Origin: Candidatus Kaiserbacteria bacterium | Lineage (GTDB): Bacteria > Patescibacteriota > Minisyncoccia > Phycocordibacterales > UBA12088 | Direction of reading: 5' to 3' | NCBI GenBank assembly: GCA_007116405.1 | Contig: SKIN01000043.1 | Coordinates: 1 to 25,347, forward strand | Length of the DNA: 25,347 nt | Shown here: piece by piece, positions 1 through 7,417 of the stretch | Position numbering within the stretch: the stretch's first letter is position 1 | Layout of the letters: the number at the start of each line of letters is the position of its first letter | Program-made: the position numbers and the translations under genes | The notes under the pieces: model-generated | Told to the model about the DNA's origin: nothing | Database searches by the model: none | What the model saw: the letters and a program-made list of their open reading frames with translations, nothing else

Positions 1-137
1 ACCCTTCAATAGGGCAGAAGTTGGGAGGTCGTGATCACACAACAGTCATCCATTCGTGTGAGAAGATCAAGGTCGACCTTGTGAAGGATCCTTCGCTTCG
101 TCGAGAGATAGAGGAGATACGTACCATGCTTCGGTAG
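1..137 (+). CDS. dnaA: Chromosomal replication initiator DnaA, C-terminal end (partial)
   Basis: The frame that opens at position 3 and stops with TAG at 135-137 encodes the last 44 residues of DnaA. It contains GGRDHTTVIHSCEKI, the signature of domain IV, which is the helix-turn-helix region that binds DnaA boxes (family usual form GGRDHTTVLHA..KI). DnaA is the AAA+ initiator that opens the origin. The 5' part, including the ATPase domain, lies outside the window. The gene is followed by a DnaA-box intergenic region and then dnaN, the common dnaA-oriC-dnaN order, which supports the call independently. The extreme C-terminus (about 27 residues after the signature) is the normal length. Confidence 0.95.
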   Translation, partial: PSIGQKLGGRDHTTVIHSCEKIKVDLVKDPSLRREIEEIRTMLR

Positions 138-174
138 ATTGGTGTGGTGTCATGGGTGTAGTGTGTTCTTTGAG

Positions 175-183
175 TGTGGATAA
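175..183 (-). promoter_or_regulatory. DnaA box, perfect consensus
   Basis: TGTGGATAA on the plus strand is the exact reverse complement of TTATCCACA. It lies 38 bp after the dnaA stop and is the strongest DnaA-binding site in the gap. Confidence 0.75.
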
Positions 184-340
184 CGATAGGATTGGTGGTG
201 TAGTAGGGTGGGTGTGTGGTGTGTACAAACTGCTACAAGTAACACCTCCGACGTCGACCTATGTATACTGTTCGAATGTTTTCCACATAAAAATTTTTGT
301 GCCGATCGTAGAATGTCATTCATATGCAATATATTCAACC

Positions 341-404
341 TTTTCCACACATCCACACCCCTAATAATAAGTATCTCTATAAAAATAAAAAAATAATTTC
401 TATT
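341..404 (+). promoter_or_regulatory. DnaA box plus AT-rich unwinding element
   Basis: TTTTCCACA at 341-349 (one mismatch to consensus) is followed by a C-rich spacer and by about 45 bp almost free of G and C. This arrangement immediately before dnaN is what a DNA-unwinding element looks like. The same stretch must also carry the dnaN promoter; TATTAC at 401-406, 6 nt before the dnaN ATG, is a weak candidate -10. Confidence 0.6.
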
Positions 405-412
405 ACTACGTT

Positions 413-1513
413 ATGAAGTGCACAACCAACCGTGAACAACTCCTTGAACCACTCGCTCGCGCGGAACGGATGACAGGAAAGAATCTAACACTACCTGTGC
501 TCTCCTGTGTACTCCTTCGAGTTACTGAGAATACCTTAACTGTAACGGCGACTAACCTCGAGGTCGGTGTTGAAGGTTCATTTACGGTCAAAGACGCTGA
601 GGATGGTGTTGTTGCGGTCTCTGCGTCGGTTCTTACGCAGGTGGTGAACGCACTCCCTAATGGTTCTTCAGTAACACTTGAGACACATGACACATCGTTG
701 GTTGTTGCGGGTGCTGGTGGGCAGGCAAAACTCGCACTTCAGGATGAGTCAGAATACCCCGCATTACCTCAGGTGAACGATGGTGACACTTTGGAGTTGC
801 CGGCAAAAGCGATCATTACCGCAATACAAAGTGTTTCGTACTGCGCGAGTACGAGCACCATTAAACCCGAGCTTTCAAGTGTCTTCCTGCATGCAGACGG
901 GGGAACACTTACTGCTGTGGCAACCGACTCGTTCCGACTTGCTGAGAAAAAAGTGCCACTAAAAAAAGCGGTGACCTCTGACCCGATATTGATACCTGCG
1001 CGTTCTACAGTCGACCTTATTAAAGTGCTCGAGCTTGCGGATGATATGGTGACGCTTTCAATGAATGAACACCAGCTGTCAGTCAAACTACCTGGTGTAT
1101 ATATGACCCTACGCTTGGTGAATGGAACATTTCCCGACTACACACAGATCATTCCGAAAGAGTTTGTTGTGGAGGCAACCATGTTACGTTTCGACCTTGA
1201 GCGCGCACTGCGAAAAGCAGGTATCTTCTCTGATCAATTCAATCAAACAACACTCACCCTCGATCCAAAGAAGAAGGTTTGCAGCATTCACACTGCTCAT
1301 GCGAGTGTGGGAGAGACCACAGACGCCATTGATGCGGTACTTGAGGGTGATCCGCTCACTATTCGCTTCAATCAACGATACCTCATGGATGCGTTGCATA
1401 GTATTGAGCAAGACAGTGTGGTGGTGCAATTCGCCGGAGCGGCTCAACCCGCAATCGTGCGACCGGTTGGTGATATGTCATTCCTCTACCTGGTCATGCC
1501 GATGAATCGGTAG
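413..1513 (+). CDS. dnaN: DNA polymerase III beta subunit (sliding clamp)
   Basis: The 366-residue product has the length and three-fold repeat of the bacterial beta clamp, which encircles DNA and tethers polymerase. Recognisable blocks are the N-terminal LPVLSCVLL with TATNLEVGV, the central TAVATDSFRLA (family: ATDGHRLA), the inter-domain NGTFPDYTQIIP (family: GKFPDYERVIP) and the C-terminal VMPMNR (family: VMPMRL), the end that lines the ligand-binding pocket. The chosen ATG is the first in frame after the AT-rich tract, and no Shine-Dalgarno sequence is visible. The position directly after dnaA and the putative origin is the classic location. The neighbouring 84-residue gene starts 6 nt after the stop and is probably co-transcribed. 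Confidence 0.97.
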   Translation: MKCTTNREQLLEPLARAERMTGKNLTLPVLSCVLLRVTENTLTVTATNLEVGVEGSFTVKDAEDGVVAVSASVLTQVVNALPNGSSVTLETHDTSLVVAGAGGQAKLALQDESEYPALPQVNDGDTLELPAKAIITAIQSVSYCASTSTIKPELSSVFLHADGGTLTAVATDSFRLAEKKVPLKKAVTSDPILIPARSTVDLIKVLELADDMVTLSMNEHQLSVKLPGVYMTLRLVNGTFPDYTQIIPKEFVVEATMLRFDLERALRKAGIFSDQFNQTTLTLDPKKKVCSIHTAHASVGETTDAIDAVLEGDPLTIRFNQRYLMDALHSIEQDSVVVQFAGAAQPAIVRPVGDMSFLYLVMPMNR

Positions 1514-1519
1514 AGCAGT

Positions 1520-1774
1520 ATGAACGGCATTGGCTCATATCTTGATAAGTACAAACACATCAAACCTCCGGAATCGAGCAAGCGAAAAGTGTTGGTGGAG
1601 GTAGTGCGTGCGGAGTGTGGTGTGCTTTTGAAAGAAAGTGAAGTAATGATCACTCGAGGAGGGGTGCGTTTGTCGTGCCACCCCACTGTTCGTTCCGAGA
1701 TAGCCCGACATGCCCCAGTTATACTGGATGTACTACATAAGAGACATGGTGTACATATCGCTTTTATTCAGTAG
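1520..1774 (+). CDS. Small DciA/DUF721-like protein (tentative)
   Basis: An 84-residue protein starts 6 nt after dnaN and is probably in the same operon. It has a basic N-terminal half, then MITRGGVRLSCHPTVRSEI and a helix that ends KRHGVHIAFIQ. This order, a beta strand of the form G.(V)(R)(L)..(C/S)...R.EI followed by an amphipathic helix and a last strand, resembles DUF721/DciA, the protein that helps load the replicative helicase in bacteria lacking DnaC or DnaI. That is a resemblance by eye, not a profile match; the location next to dnaN fits a replication role. Its last 11 bp overlap the end of the convergent penicillin-binding protein gene. It could also be an unrelated small protein. 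Confidence 0.5.
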   Translation: MNGIGSYLDKYKHIKPPESSKRKVLVEVVRAECGVLLKESEVMITRGGVRLSCHPTVRSEIARHAPVILDVLHKRHGVHIAFIQ

Positions 1775-4247
1775 TGACTGTGATGTCTATTGAAGTACCA
1801 CCCCTCCTTCCATCTTCACTGTAGACGATGACCATCAATGTGTGCCTTCCCGGGTCGAGTGCCATCTCTCCCGGCATAAAAGAGTACGATTCTGTTTCAG
1901 AAGTAGTAGTGTGGACCATCACTCCGTTTATGTGGTACCGTATCGAGCGCACAAGAAGGTCCCGCTCAGTGCGTATACGCACATCAACAACCTCATCCAT
2001 TCTAAAGGTGGCGTTGTTTCGAGGTCGCGTTATAGATAGCTCTATTGGCTCACCATCAAACACCTCCTCCTCAGTATCAAGCATCTGCTCAGGTACAGCA
2101 CCTCCGCCTTGTGTGAGGCGCCATAAGGTTACCCCGTACTCCCAACGTCGATACTGTGAGTCTGCGGCGGGATTACTTGGTTCCGGGCCTCTAGGGTCAT
2201 TGCGGTCAACCCAATGGAGGATGGAGCGATGGATAGGTTGTGACACAAGCGTAAAGTCTGTACCGGTAGCGACAAGGGTAGGTTGAGTTCCAGGTATGAT
2301 CCCTCGAAGTATTGGTTTTAGTGTTGGGTCGATGGTGGGGGGTGTGGGAAAATCACGTGTCTCGGGATTCCTCTTAAAATATTCTTGCATAAATTCATTC
2401 CACATAGGAGCTATAATGAATCCTGCAACCCGTCGTTCCATAGGAGAGTTGTCGTTGTTGCCTGCCCATGCACCCACCGCTATTGTGGGTGTATATCCAA
2501 CTATCCAAGCATCAACATAATTGTTTGTGGTACCCGTTTTTGCAGCAACCGCACGTCCGGGGAAGTGGAGGTAAGAATTTGCTCCAAATGCGGGAGTGCG
2601 CGCCGCATTATCAGCAAGGATGTCAGTGATGGCGTGTGCAATATCTGGGTCAATGACCTGTCGGCCTGTCGGCCTACGCTCATACATCACTTTATTGGAA
2701 CCATCCCTAACCTCAAGAATACCACCATAAGGGTATCGCCATCCTGAACGCGCGAACGTGCCATAGGCACTTGTTATATCAAGTAGTGACACCTCTCCAC
2801 CACCAAGGACCAAAGTGAGGCCGTAGCGACGATAATCCTGAAGGGTTGATATCCCCATCCTTCTCGCAAGGTCATGTGTCTGCTCTAATCCCGCGAGATA
2901 CATTGCCTTTACTGCAGGTACGTTCACAGACTGCGCCAGCGCATCCCTAAAGGTCATTGGACCACGAAATCTGTCGTCATAATTTCCTGGAGAGTAACAC
3001 CCACCCTCACTAGTGAGATTGTACTCTGGGCATTCAGCGGATGTTGAGAATTGTGTTCGTGTGTCGTAGACGATGGTCTCAGTGGTGTACCCTCTCTCAA
3101 GTGCTGCCGCATACGCAAACGGTTTGAATGCGGAGCCCGGCTGCCGAAGTGCGAGACCAATATTGAAATTACCGTCTATTGCATCATCGAAGTAGTCACG
3201 AGACCCAACCATGACCAGTATGTCACCTGATCGTGGGTCGATTGCCATCAGTGAAGCATTGCTGGCATTAAAGTTCGTCGCGTTCTGCATCGCTTTCTCA
3301 TATACAATACGCTCTGCTTCCATCTGAAGCTCCCAATCAAGTGTTGTGATGATATGAAGGTTTGCTTGAGCTATGTCAATGTTCTCATACATTCTCTCGA
3401 GTTCGTTTATGACATAGAACACAAAATGAGGTGCCTTTATGGACCCGGTGGTAAAAGGGCGAAATTCTATCTCTTCTTCCAACGCTTCCTCATACTCTTC
3501 ACGTGTAATGAACCCTTGTTCGAACATGCGTGAGAGTGTCAATCGAGCACGCGCATCAAGGGCCGCTCGGTTGTTTCCATGAGGGGAGAGCCGTGTTGGT
3601 GCTTGGGGTAGGGAAGCAAGGTACGCACTCTCCAAAACCGTCAGGTCACTTGCGGACTTTCCAAAGAATCCTTGACTCGCCTCTTCTATTCCATATCGTG
3701 TTCCTCCATATGGCACTTGGTTAAGGTAGAGCTCTAATATCTCATCCTTGGTCAACTCTCGTTCCAGTTTTATCGCCAATACCCATTCTTTGAGTTTGCG
3801 CGACAGCTTCTTGTCAGAGACAAGGAGCATGTTCTTGACCACTTGCTGTGTTATTGTGGAACCACCCTGGCCACCAAGAAGGTCGCCCGCCTGTAGGTTG
3901 CGCACCGCAGCTCGAACGATGGCCAGAGGCTCTATTCCCCGGTGGCTGTAGAACCCATCATCCTCAATAGCGATCGTTGCATGCTTAATGTGTGGTGACA
4001 TCTCCTCAAGGGGGATGACGGTCCTGCGCAGGTCCTGGTTCATGTTGTAGAGCAATACCTCACCAGTTCTGTCGAATATCTTTGTTGACTGCTGCTTGCG
4101 TTGCGCTTCAACAATATCAACAGTAGGTAGAGTGAGTGTTGAGGCCCACAACAAGAACATGCCTCCTCCCATGAAAAAGAAGGTGGCACCAAGAACAATA
4201 CCCACTATTACAAGCTTACGCATGTTACGCCACAGCTTTCGCATCAT
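1764..4247 (-). CDS. Class A penicillin-binding protein (PBP1A-type transglycosylase/transpeptidase)
   Basis: From the ATG at 4247 the product is 827 residues. It begins with a basic cytoplasmic tail (MMRKLWRNMRK) and one membrane anchor (about 10-33). The glycosyltransferase family 51 domain follows, with IAIEDDGFYSHRGIE (catalytic Glu) and GQGGSTITQQVVKN. The transpeptidase domain has all three active-site motifs: GSAFKPF (SxxK), QSVN (SxN) and AAKTGTT (KTG). A C-terminal extension of about 90 residues, rich in beta strands, looks like an Ig-like domain. The enzyme polymerises and cross-links peptidoglycan outside the membrane. The open frame reaches upstream to 4358, but that extension reads through a terminator hairpin and a promoter. 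An extended -10 box 7 nt before the 4247 ATG supports this start. A second ATG follows immediately at 4244. Confidence 0.95.
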   Translation of the reverse strand: MMRKLWRNMRKLVIVGIVLGATFFFMGGGMFLLWASTLTLPTVDIVEAQRKQQSTKIFDRTGEVLLYNMNQDLRRTVIPLEEMSPHIKHATIAIEDDGFYSHRGIEPLAIVRAAVRNLQAGDLLGGQGGSTITQQVVKNMLLVSDKKLSRKLKEWVLAIKLERELTKDEILELYLNQVPYGGTRYGIEEASQGFFGKSASDLTVLESAYLASLPQAPTRLSPHGNNRAALDARARLTLSRMFEQGFITREEYEEALEEEIEFRPFTTGSIKAPHFVFYVINELERMYENIDIAQANLHIITTLDWELQMEAERIVYEKAMQNATNFNASNASLMAIDPRSGDILVMVGSRDYFDDAIDGNFNIGLALRQPGSAFKPFAYAAALERGYTTETIVYDTRTQFSTSAECPEYNLTSEGGCYSPGNYDDRFRGPMTFRDALAQSVNVPAVKAMYLAGLEQTHDLARRMGISTLQDYRRYGLTLVLGGGEVSLLDITSAYGTFARSGWRYPYGGILEVRDGSNKVMYERRPTGRQVIDPDIAHAITDILADNAARTPAFGANSYLHFPGRAVAAKTGTTNNYVDAWIVGYTPTIAVGAWAGNNDNSPMERRVAGFIIAPMWNEFMQEYFKRNPETRDFPTPPTIDPTLKPILRGIIPGTQPTLVATGTDFTLVSQPIHRSILHWVDRNDPRGPEPSNPAADSQYRRWEYGVTLWRLTQGGGAVPEQMLDTEEEVFDGEPIELSITRPRNNATFRMDEVVDVRIRTERDLLVRSIRYHINGVMVHTTTSETESYSFMPGEMALDPGRHTLMVIVYSEDGRRGGTSIDITVTTE

Positions 4248-4254
4248 GCAAGAT

Positions 4255-4263
4255 ATACTACCA
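4255..4263 (-). promoter_or_regulatory. Extended -10 promoter of the penicillin-binding protein gene
   Basis: On the minus strand TGG-TAGTAT is an extended -10 (TGn plus a hexamer matching TATAAT in 4 of 6). Seven nt separate it from the ATG at 4247, so the predicted transcript would begin at or next to the start codon. No good -35 is seen. It sits between the upstream terminator and the gene. Confidence 0.5.
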
Positions 4264-4315
4264 TTCTGACGCAAAGCAAGCCACACTAATAATATAAACG
4301 TGTAACCATATATGT

Positions 4316-4358
4316 ATGAATAAGAAAAGACCGCGTAAAGCGGTCTTTTCTTATTCAT
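4316..4358 (-). terminator. Strong rho-independent terminator overlapping the acidic protein stop
   Basis: A perfect 19-bp inverted repeat closes a 5-nt loop (arms 4316-4334 and 4340-4358). Its centre is CCGC-loop-GCGG and the outer arms are A- and T-rich, which gives TCTTTTCTTATT on the minus strand. The TAA stop of the 54-residue acidic protein (4351-4353) lies inside the arm. It separates that gene from the downstream penicillin-binding protein gene. The symmetry would let it work on both strands. Confidence 0.85.
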
Positions 4359-4515
4359 CTACATCGTCATATTCAGTCGGGTCGTAGTCGGTCTCATCGT
4401 CTTCCTCCTCAAGTAAGCTGCTTAGTTCATCATCTTCTTCCTCATCAACGTCGCCCTCCTCCGAGGTTTCCAGTTCATCATCTACGTTCCATGGATCTGT
4501 AAGATCTTCAGGCAT
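4351..4515 (-). CDS. Very acidic 54-residue protein of unknown function
   Basis: Below the usual ORF length cut-off, but well supported as a frame: ATG at 4515-4513, TAA at 4353-4351. The product starts MPEDLTDPWNVDDEL and ends EYDDVDE. About half of its residues are Asp or Glu, there is no Lys or Arg, and there is one Trp. It has no signal peptide or membrane segment and is probably disordered. Reasons to accept it are that its stop is embedded in a strong terminator for that strand and that it fills a minus-strand gap between ruvC and the penicillin-binding protein. The composition is far from chance for this DNA. I do not recognise a family. Role unknown; acidic tails of this type often bind basic proteins or mimic nucleic acid, but nothing here shows that. 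Confidence 0.65.
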   Translation of the reverse strand: MPEDLTDPWNVDDELETSEEGDVDEEEDDELSSLLEEEDDETDYDPTEYDDVDE

Positions 4516-4625
4516 ACAGTGCGTATGTATAAGTTAACTTGTAGCGCTACCAGTAGTAGTACCAGACGGCTTTTTATTGTGCAAGCCCTGGTGGATGTGG
4601 GGATATCCTCGACGCTGTGAGATGG

Positions 4626-5102
4626 TTATGGTGTGCGCATATACGCGCTCGCGGTAAGCGCAATGGCGATGGCGTCATATTCATCATCATAACGAATGTC
4701 GTGATTGATGGATATCAATTTTGGTACCATCAGTATCATCTGTCTTTTAGTGGCCCGCCCATCACCGGTTATTGCCACCTTTACTTGTCCGGGACCACAT
4801 TCGCGTATCGTCACCCCTCGCTCGTACATCATGGCAACGATAGCACCACGCACCTCAGCGACACGCATCGCCGTCTTTTTGTTGGTGGTGAAGAATAACT
4901 GCTCCAAAGCACATATTGTCGGTTCATGTATTTCGATGAGATGCACAAGCTCTTTGGTGATAACACCAAGCCGTTCCTCGAACGGAGTGCTTCGGTCGGT
5001 GGTGATACAGCCGGAAAATACAAGTGATTCTTTCCCCCCCTCTTTCTCCAGTATCGCAACACCACAACGGTCGTAGCCGGGGTCTATACCAAGGACACGC
5101 AT
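4626..5102 (-). CDS. ruvC: Crossover junction endodeoxyribonuclease RuvC
   Basis: At 158 residues this is a normal-length RuvC, the dimeric nuclease that resolves Holliday junctions after RuvAB branch migration. The four acidic catalytic positions can be placed: Asp7 in MRVLGIDPGY, Glu67 in CALEQLFF, and Asp140 and Asp143 in YDDEYDAIAIA. The FFTTNKKTAMRVAEVRG block is also typical. The ATG lies 12 nt after the yebC stop, so the two are probably co-transcribed, as in many bacteria. ruvA and ruvB are elsewhere in this window instead of adjacent. No clear Shine-Dalgarno sequence precedes it. Confidence 0.97.
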   Translation of the reverse strand: MRVLGIDPGYDRCGVAILEKEGGKESLVFSGCITTDRSTPFEERLGVITKELVHLIEIHEPTICALEQLFFTTNKKTAMRVAEVRGAIVAMMYERGVTIRECGPGQVKVAITGDGRATKRQMILMVPKLISINHDIRYDDEYDAIAIALTASAYMRTP

Positions 5103-5114
5103 ACTGAACCTAAA

Positions 5115-5645
5115 TTATTCTGCATTGGTATACACCTCCTCAACATCATCATGTGCCTCCACGGCTTCGAGCAATTTTTGCAGAGCATCGACATCAACAT
5201 CACTTACCGGAACCTTTGTGTTCGGGATCCAGTCGGCACCTTCTTTTACAAAGGCCCACATTGCCGCTCCGGGCTCTGCCAGCTGGTATCCCAACTTTGA
5301 AACCAAGTGCTTCAACTCTGCTACTGTTCTGTTTCTGTTGTCGGTAACGGTGTCGATAAGGATAGCGACCCCTCCCGGGCCATACAGCTCATAAGTGACT
5401 GACTCAGTGTTATCCGAGCCACCACCGACACCTTTCTGAATGGCGCGTTCAATGTTCTCCTTTGGCATGTTTACCGCCTTCGCTTTATCAACAAGCGCCT
5501 TTAGGGCGGGTGAATCCGTATTACCTCCAGCGAGTCGTGATTCGACTGCTATCAAACGAGCGAGTTTACTGAACTCTTTACCTTTTTTTGCATCAGCAGC
5601 AGCTTTTTTGTGTTTAATGGTAGACCATTTTGAATGCCCAGACAT
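5115..5645 (-). CDS. YebC/TACO1-family protein, short form lacking an internal domain
   Basis: The N-terminus MSGHSKWSTIKHKKAAADAK, the middle block MPKENIERAIQKGVGG and YGPGGVAILIDTVTDNRNRT are diagnostic of the YebC/PmpR family (DNA-binding regulators, and translation factors for difficult proline stretches). The usual length is about 240 residues; this one is 176. Compared by memory with E. coli YebC, the sequence runs normally to WAFVKEG (equivalent to YLFSKKG near residue 135) and resumes at ADWIPNTKVPVS (equivalent to VSMIPSTKADM near 195). About 56 residues, most of domain 3, are absent without a frameshift, and the C-terminal DDVEEVYTN is intact. It is probably the first gene of a yebC-ruvC operon, with a -10-like CATAAT 8 nt before the ATG. 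Confidence 0.93.
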   Translation of the reverse strand: MSGHSKWSTIKHKKAAADAKKGKEFSKLARLIAVESRLAGGNTDSPALKALVDKAKAVNMPKENIERAIQKGVGGGSDNTESVTYELYGPGGVAILIDTVTDNRNRTVAELKHLVSKLGYQLAEPGAAMWAFVKEGADWIPNTKVPVSDVDVDALQKLLEAVEAHDDVEEVYTNAE

Positions 5646-5653
5646 ATACTCAT

Positions 5654-5659
5654 ATTATG
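5654..5659 (-). promoter_or_regulatory. Candidate -10 box of yebC-ruvC
   Basis: CATAAT on the minus strand matches TATAAT in 5 of 6 bases and ends 8 nt before the yebC ATG. It implies a leaderless or nearly leaderless mRNA. No good -35 is visible. Confidence 0.4.
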
Positions 5660-5728
5660 AGCATATTTCTGTGCCGAAAGCCAGTGCAGGATTCTCCACA
5701 CGCAGTAATGTCTGTCAAAAAATAATAA

Positions 5729-5737
5729 TGGTACAAT
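5729..5737 (+). promoter_or_regulatory. Extended -10 promoter of the pilin pair
   Basis: TGG-TACAAT is an extended -10 with a 5 of 6 hexamer. Transcription would start near 5744, about 35 nt before the first pilin ATG. The leader shows no Shine-Dalgarno sequence. Confidence 0.55.
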
Positions 5738-5778
5738 TTCTATATCAAATAACATCAGCTCCTCGTACATTTTTTACT

Positions 5779-6081
5779 ATGGATCCAATCATTGTCACAG
5801 CCCAAAATACCGCCTGGTTGGATACTACTGCGGGTAGTCTCCAGGCAGTGATTGGTGCCCTTGTTGGGTTACTGGTCGCTATAGCACTAGTCGTTTTCAT
5901 CTGGGGAATGGTTGTGTTCATTGCGTCATCTGGTAGCGACGAGAAGCGAGCCGCTGGCAAACAAAGAATGATATGGGGCATCGTCGCACTCTTTGTCATC
6001 ATAAGTGTGTGGGGGTTGGTGTTACTGCTACAGGCAATCTTGGGAATAGAACCGGATGATGTTGTGGCGCCGAGATTTTAA
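5779..6081 (+). CDS. T4SS-type (VirB2/TrbC-like) pilin, first paralog
   Basis: This 100-residue protein has two membrane helices (about 21-51 and 65-90) joined by a short basic loop with EKRAAGKQRM. The pattern FIWGMVVFIA ... R..GK..MIWGIVALFVI.SVWGL is the hallmark of the small two-TM pilin-like proteins abundant in Parcubacteria (Pfam T4SS_pilin type). They are thought to assemble or act in the envelope, but their function is not established. An in-frame ATG exists upstream at 5728-5730, but it overlaps the promoter, so 5779 is preferred. The next gene is a paralog 23 nt downstream, almost certainly in the same operon. The C-terminus is acidic (GIEPDDVVAPRF). Confidence 0.85.
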   Translation: MDPIIVTAQNTAWLDTTAGSLQAVIGALVGLLVAIALVVFIWGMVVFIASSGSDEKRAAGKQRMIWGIVALFVIISVWGLVLLLQAILGIEPDDVVAPRF

Positions 6082-6104
6082 CATTTAAATCAATAACACG
6101 TTGT

Positions 6105-6392
6105 ATGGATGCGTCATATCTTGTTGATTCGATAGCTGAAATTCAAAGGGTCATCGGTGTTGCGGTACCTCTACTCATCGCAATTGCTCTATTAGTATTC
6201 ATTTGGGGTCTAGTAGTGTTTATTGCACAAAGTGACAATGAACAAGCAAGGACAGCAGGAAAACAAAAGATGATATGGGGGATCATCGCACTATTCGTTA
6301 TAGTGAGTGTTTGGGGGTTGGTGAATCTTCTACAACAACTTACCGGTGTGGATGAGGGTACGGTGAGTGCGCCACAATCCACAGGTTTTTAG
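6105..6392 (+). CDS. T4SS-type (VirB2/TrbC-like) pilin, second paralog
   Basis: The 95-residue product shares the two-helix plan of the preceding gene. LVFIWGLVVFIAQSDNEQ and AGKQKMIWGIIALFVIVSVW align directly with it, so the pair arose by tandem duplication. Sequence differences concentrate at both termini, the expected exposed parts. It ends in a Ser/Gly/Phe-rich tail (SAPQSTGF). It has the same likely topology as the first paralog, with both ends outside or both inside. It is convergent with ruvB, whose stop lies only 8 nt away. Whether the two form one mixed filament or separate ones cannot be told. Confidence 0.85.
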   Translation: MDASYLVDSIAEIQRVIGVAVPLLIAIALLVFIWGLVVFIAQSDNEQARTAGKQKMIWGIIALFVIVSVWGLVNLLQQLTGVDEGTVSAPQSTGF

Positions 6393-6400
6393 TATCTACT

Positions 6401-7417
6401 TCAGATACCCATGCGCTGTTGATGGGGTTCTTCGGGTAGTGCGCCCAAATGCTCATACCCGAGGGCAGTAACAACTCGTCCTCGTGGAGTTCGTTCAATG
6501 AGGCCCGAACGTATAAGGTATGGCTCGTATACGTCTTCAATGGTCGCCTCTTCCTCTGCAGTTGCCGCCGCGAGCGTGGAAAGGCCAACAGGGCCACCAC
6601 CAAACTTCTCAATAACGATACGTAAGAGGTTTCTATCAGTTTCTTGCAGACCCACCGCATCATAACCTAATAATGCAAGTGTCTCCTCGACCAGTTTGGT
6701 GTCGAGTGGGCGGTTGTGAACTTGCGCATAATCCCTACACCGCTTCAATAGATAGTTTGCCGTACGGGGGGTGAAGCGACTGCGTTGCGCTATTGCTCGT
6801 GATGCCCCGGGAGTAAGAGGTACACCGAGGATCGTTGCGGAGCGTTCAATGATGCGTTCTATCTCCTCATTGGTGTAGAACTCAAGACGGAATACCCCAC
6901 CGGAAAAGCGGCTGCGAAGTGGAGCCGAAAGAAGTGCTATGCGGGTTGTTGCAGCAACCAGTGTAAATGAAGGAAGTTCAAGTTGGATGGTACGTGCACT
7001 TGGACCCTTACCTATGATGATGTCGAGCACCCCCGCCTCAAGGGCAGGGTACAACACCTCTTCAACAGACCTATTAAGTCGGTGTATCTCATCAATAAAA
7101 AGGATGTCATTGGTACCAAGATTAGTAAGGATCGCTGCAAGGTCCCCAACACGCTCTATAGCGGGACCACTGGTTATCTTCATTGCAACACCAAGGTCTG
7201 ATGCTATCAAGTGAGCTAATGTTGTTTTACCAAGCCCAGGAGGGCCATAAAGGAGTACATGCTCTGGTGCATGACCACGGGCTCGAGCGGCACTCAGGAG
7301 GACATGAAGGTTTGTCTTGATACCCTCTTGACCGATATATTCTTCCCATTCAGAGGGGCGAAGTGTCTTGTCTAGCCACTGGTCGCGAACCTCATTCTTT
7401 TGTTGGGGGGTTGACAT
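6401..7417 (-). CDS. ruvB: Holliday junction branch-migration helicase RuvB
   Basis: From the ATG at 7417 the protein is 338 residues, the family length. RPSEWEEYIGQ opens the AAA+ domain. Walker A is GPPGLGKTT (about 58-66), Walker B and box II include LFIDEIHRL, and sensor and arginine-finger regions are ATTRIALLSAPLRSRFS (family: GATTRAGLLTAPLRDRF). The C-terminal winged helix has RTPRGRVVTALGYEHLG. RuvB hexamers drive branch migration with RuvA. The frame extends 40 codons upstream to 7537, but that part is low-complexity and unlike RuvB. AAAGAAAG just before 7417 could serve as a weak ribosome site. Confidence 0.96.
   Translation of the reverse strand: MSTPQQKNEVRDQWLDKTLRPSEWEEYIGQEGIKTNLHVLLSAARARGHAPEHVLLYGPPGLGKTTLAHLIASDLGVAMKITSGPAIERVGDLAAILTNLGTNDILFIDEIHRLNRSVEEVLYPALEAGVLDIIIGKGPSARTIQLELPSFTLVAATTRIALLSAPLRSRFSGGVFRLEFYTNEEIERIIERSATILGVPLTPGASRAIAQRSRFTPRTANYLLKRCRDYAQVHNRPLDTKLVEETLALLGYDAVGLQETDRNLLRIVIEKFGGGPVGLSTLAAATAEEEATIEDVYEPYLIRSGLIERTPRGRVVTALGYEHLGALPEEPHQQRMGI

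Larger units (their letters stand above)
138..412. other. Probable replication origin (oriC) in the dnaA-dnaN gap
   Basis: This 275-bp gap has no convincing gene. It holds a perfect DnaA box on the minus strand (TGTGGATAA at 175-183), two plus-strand boxes with one mismatch to TTATCCACA (TTTTCCACA at 279-287 and 341-349) and a weaker ACATCCACA at 349-357. Directly after the last boxes comes a short C-rich run, then TAATAATAA (362-370), then a strongly AT-rich stretch to about 405. Box cluster followed by AT-rich DNA just before dnaN is the expected form of an origin with a DNA-unwinding element. The TAA triplets resemble a DnaA-trio but I am unsure of the polarity. Not tested by skew or function. 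Confidence 0.75.

Noticed and set aside
4248..4358. N-terminal extension of the penicillin-binding protein to 864 residues
   Set aside because: The extra 37 codons read through the terminator stem and the extended -10 box and are not family-like; the ATG at 4247 fits promoter and topology.
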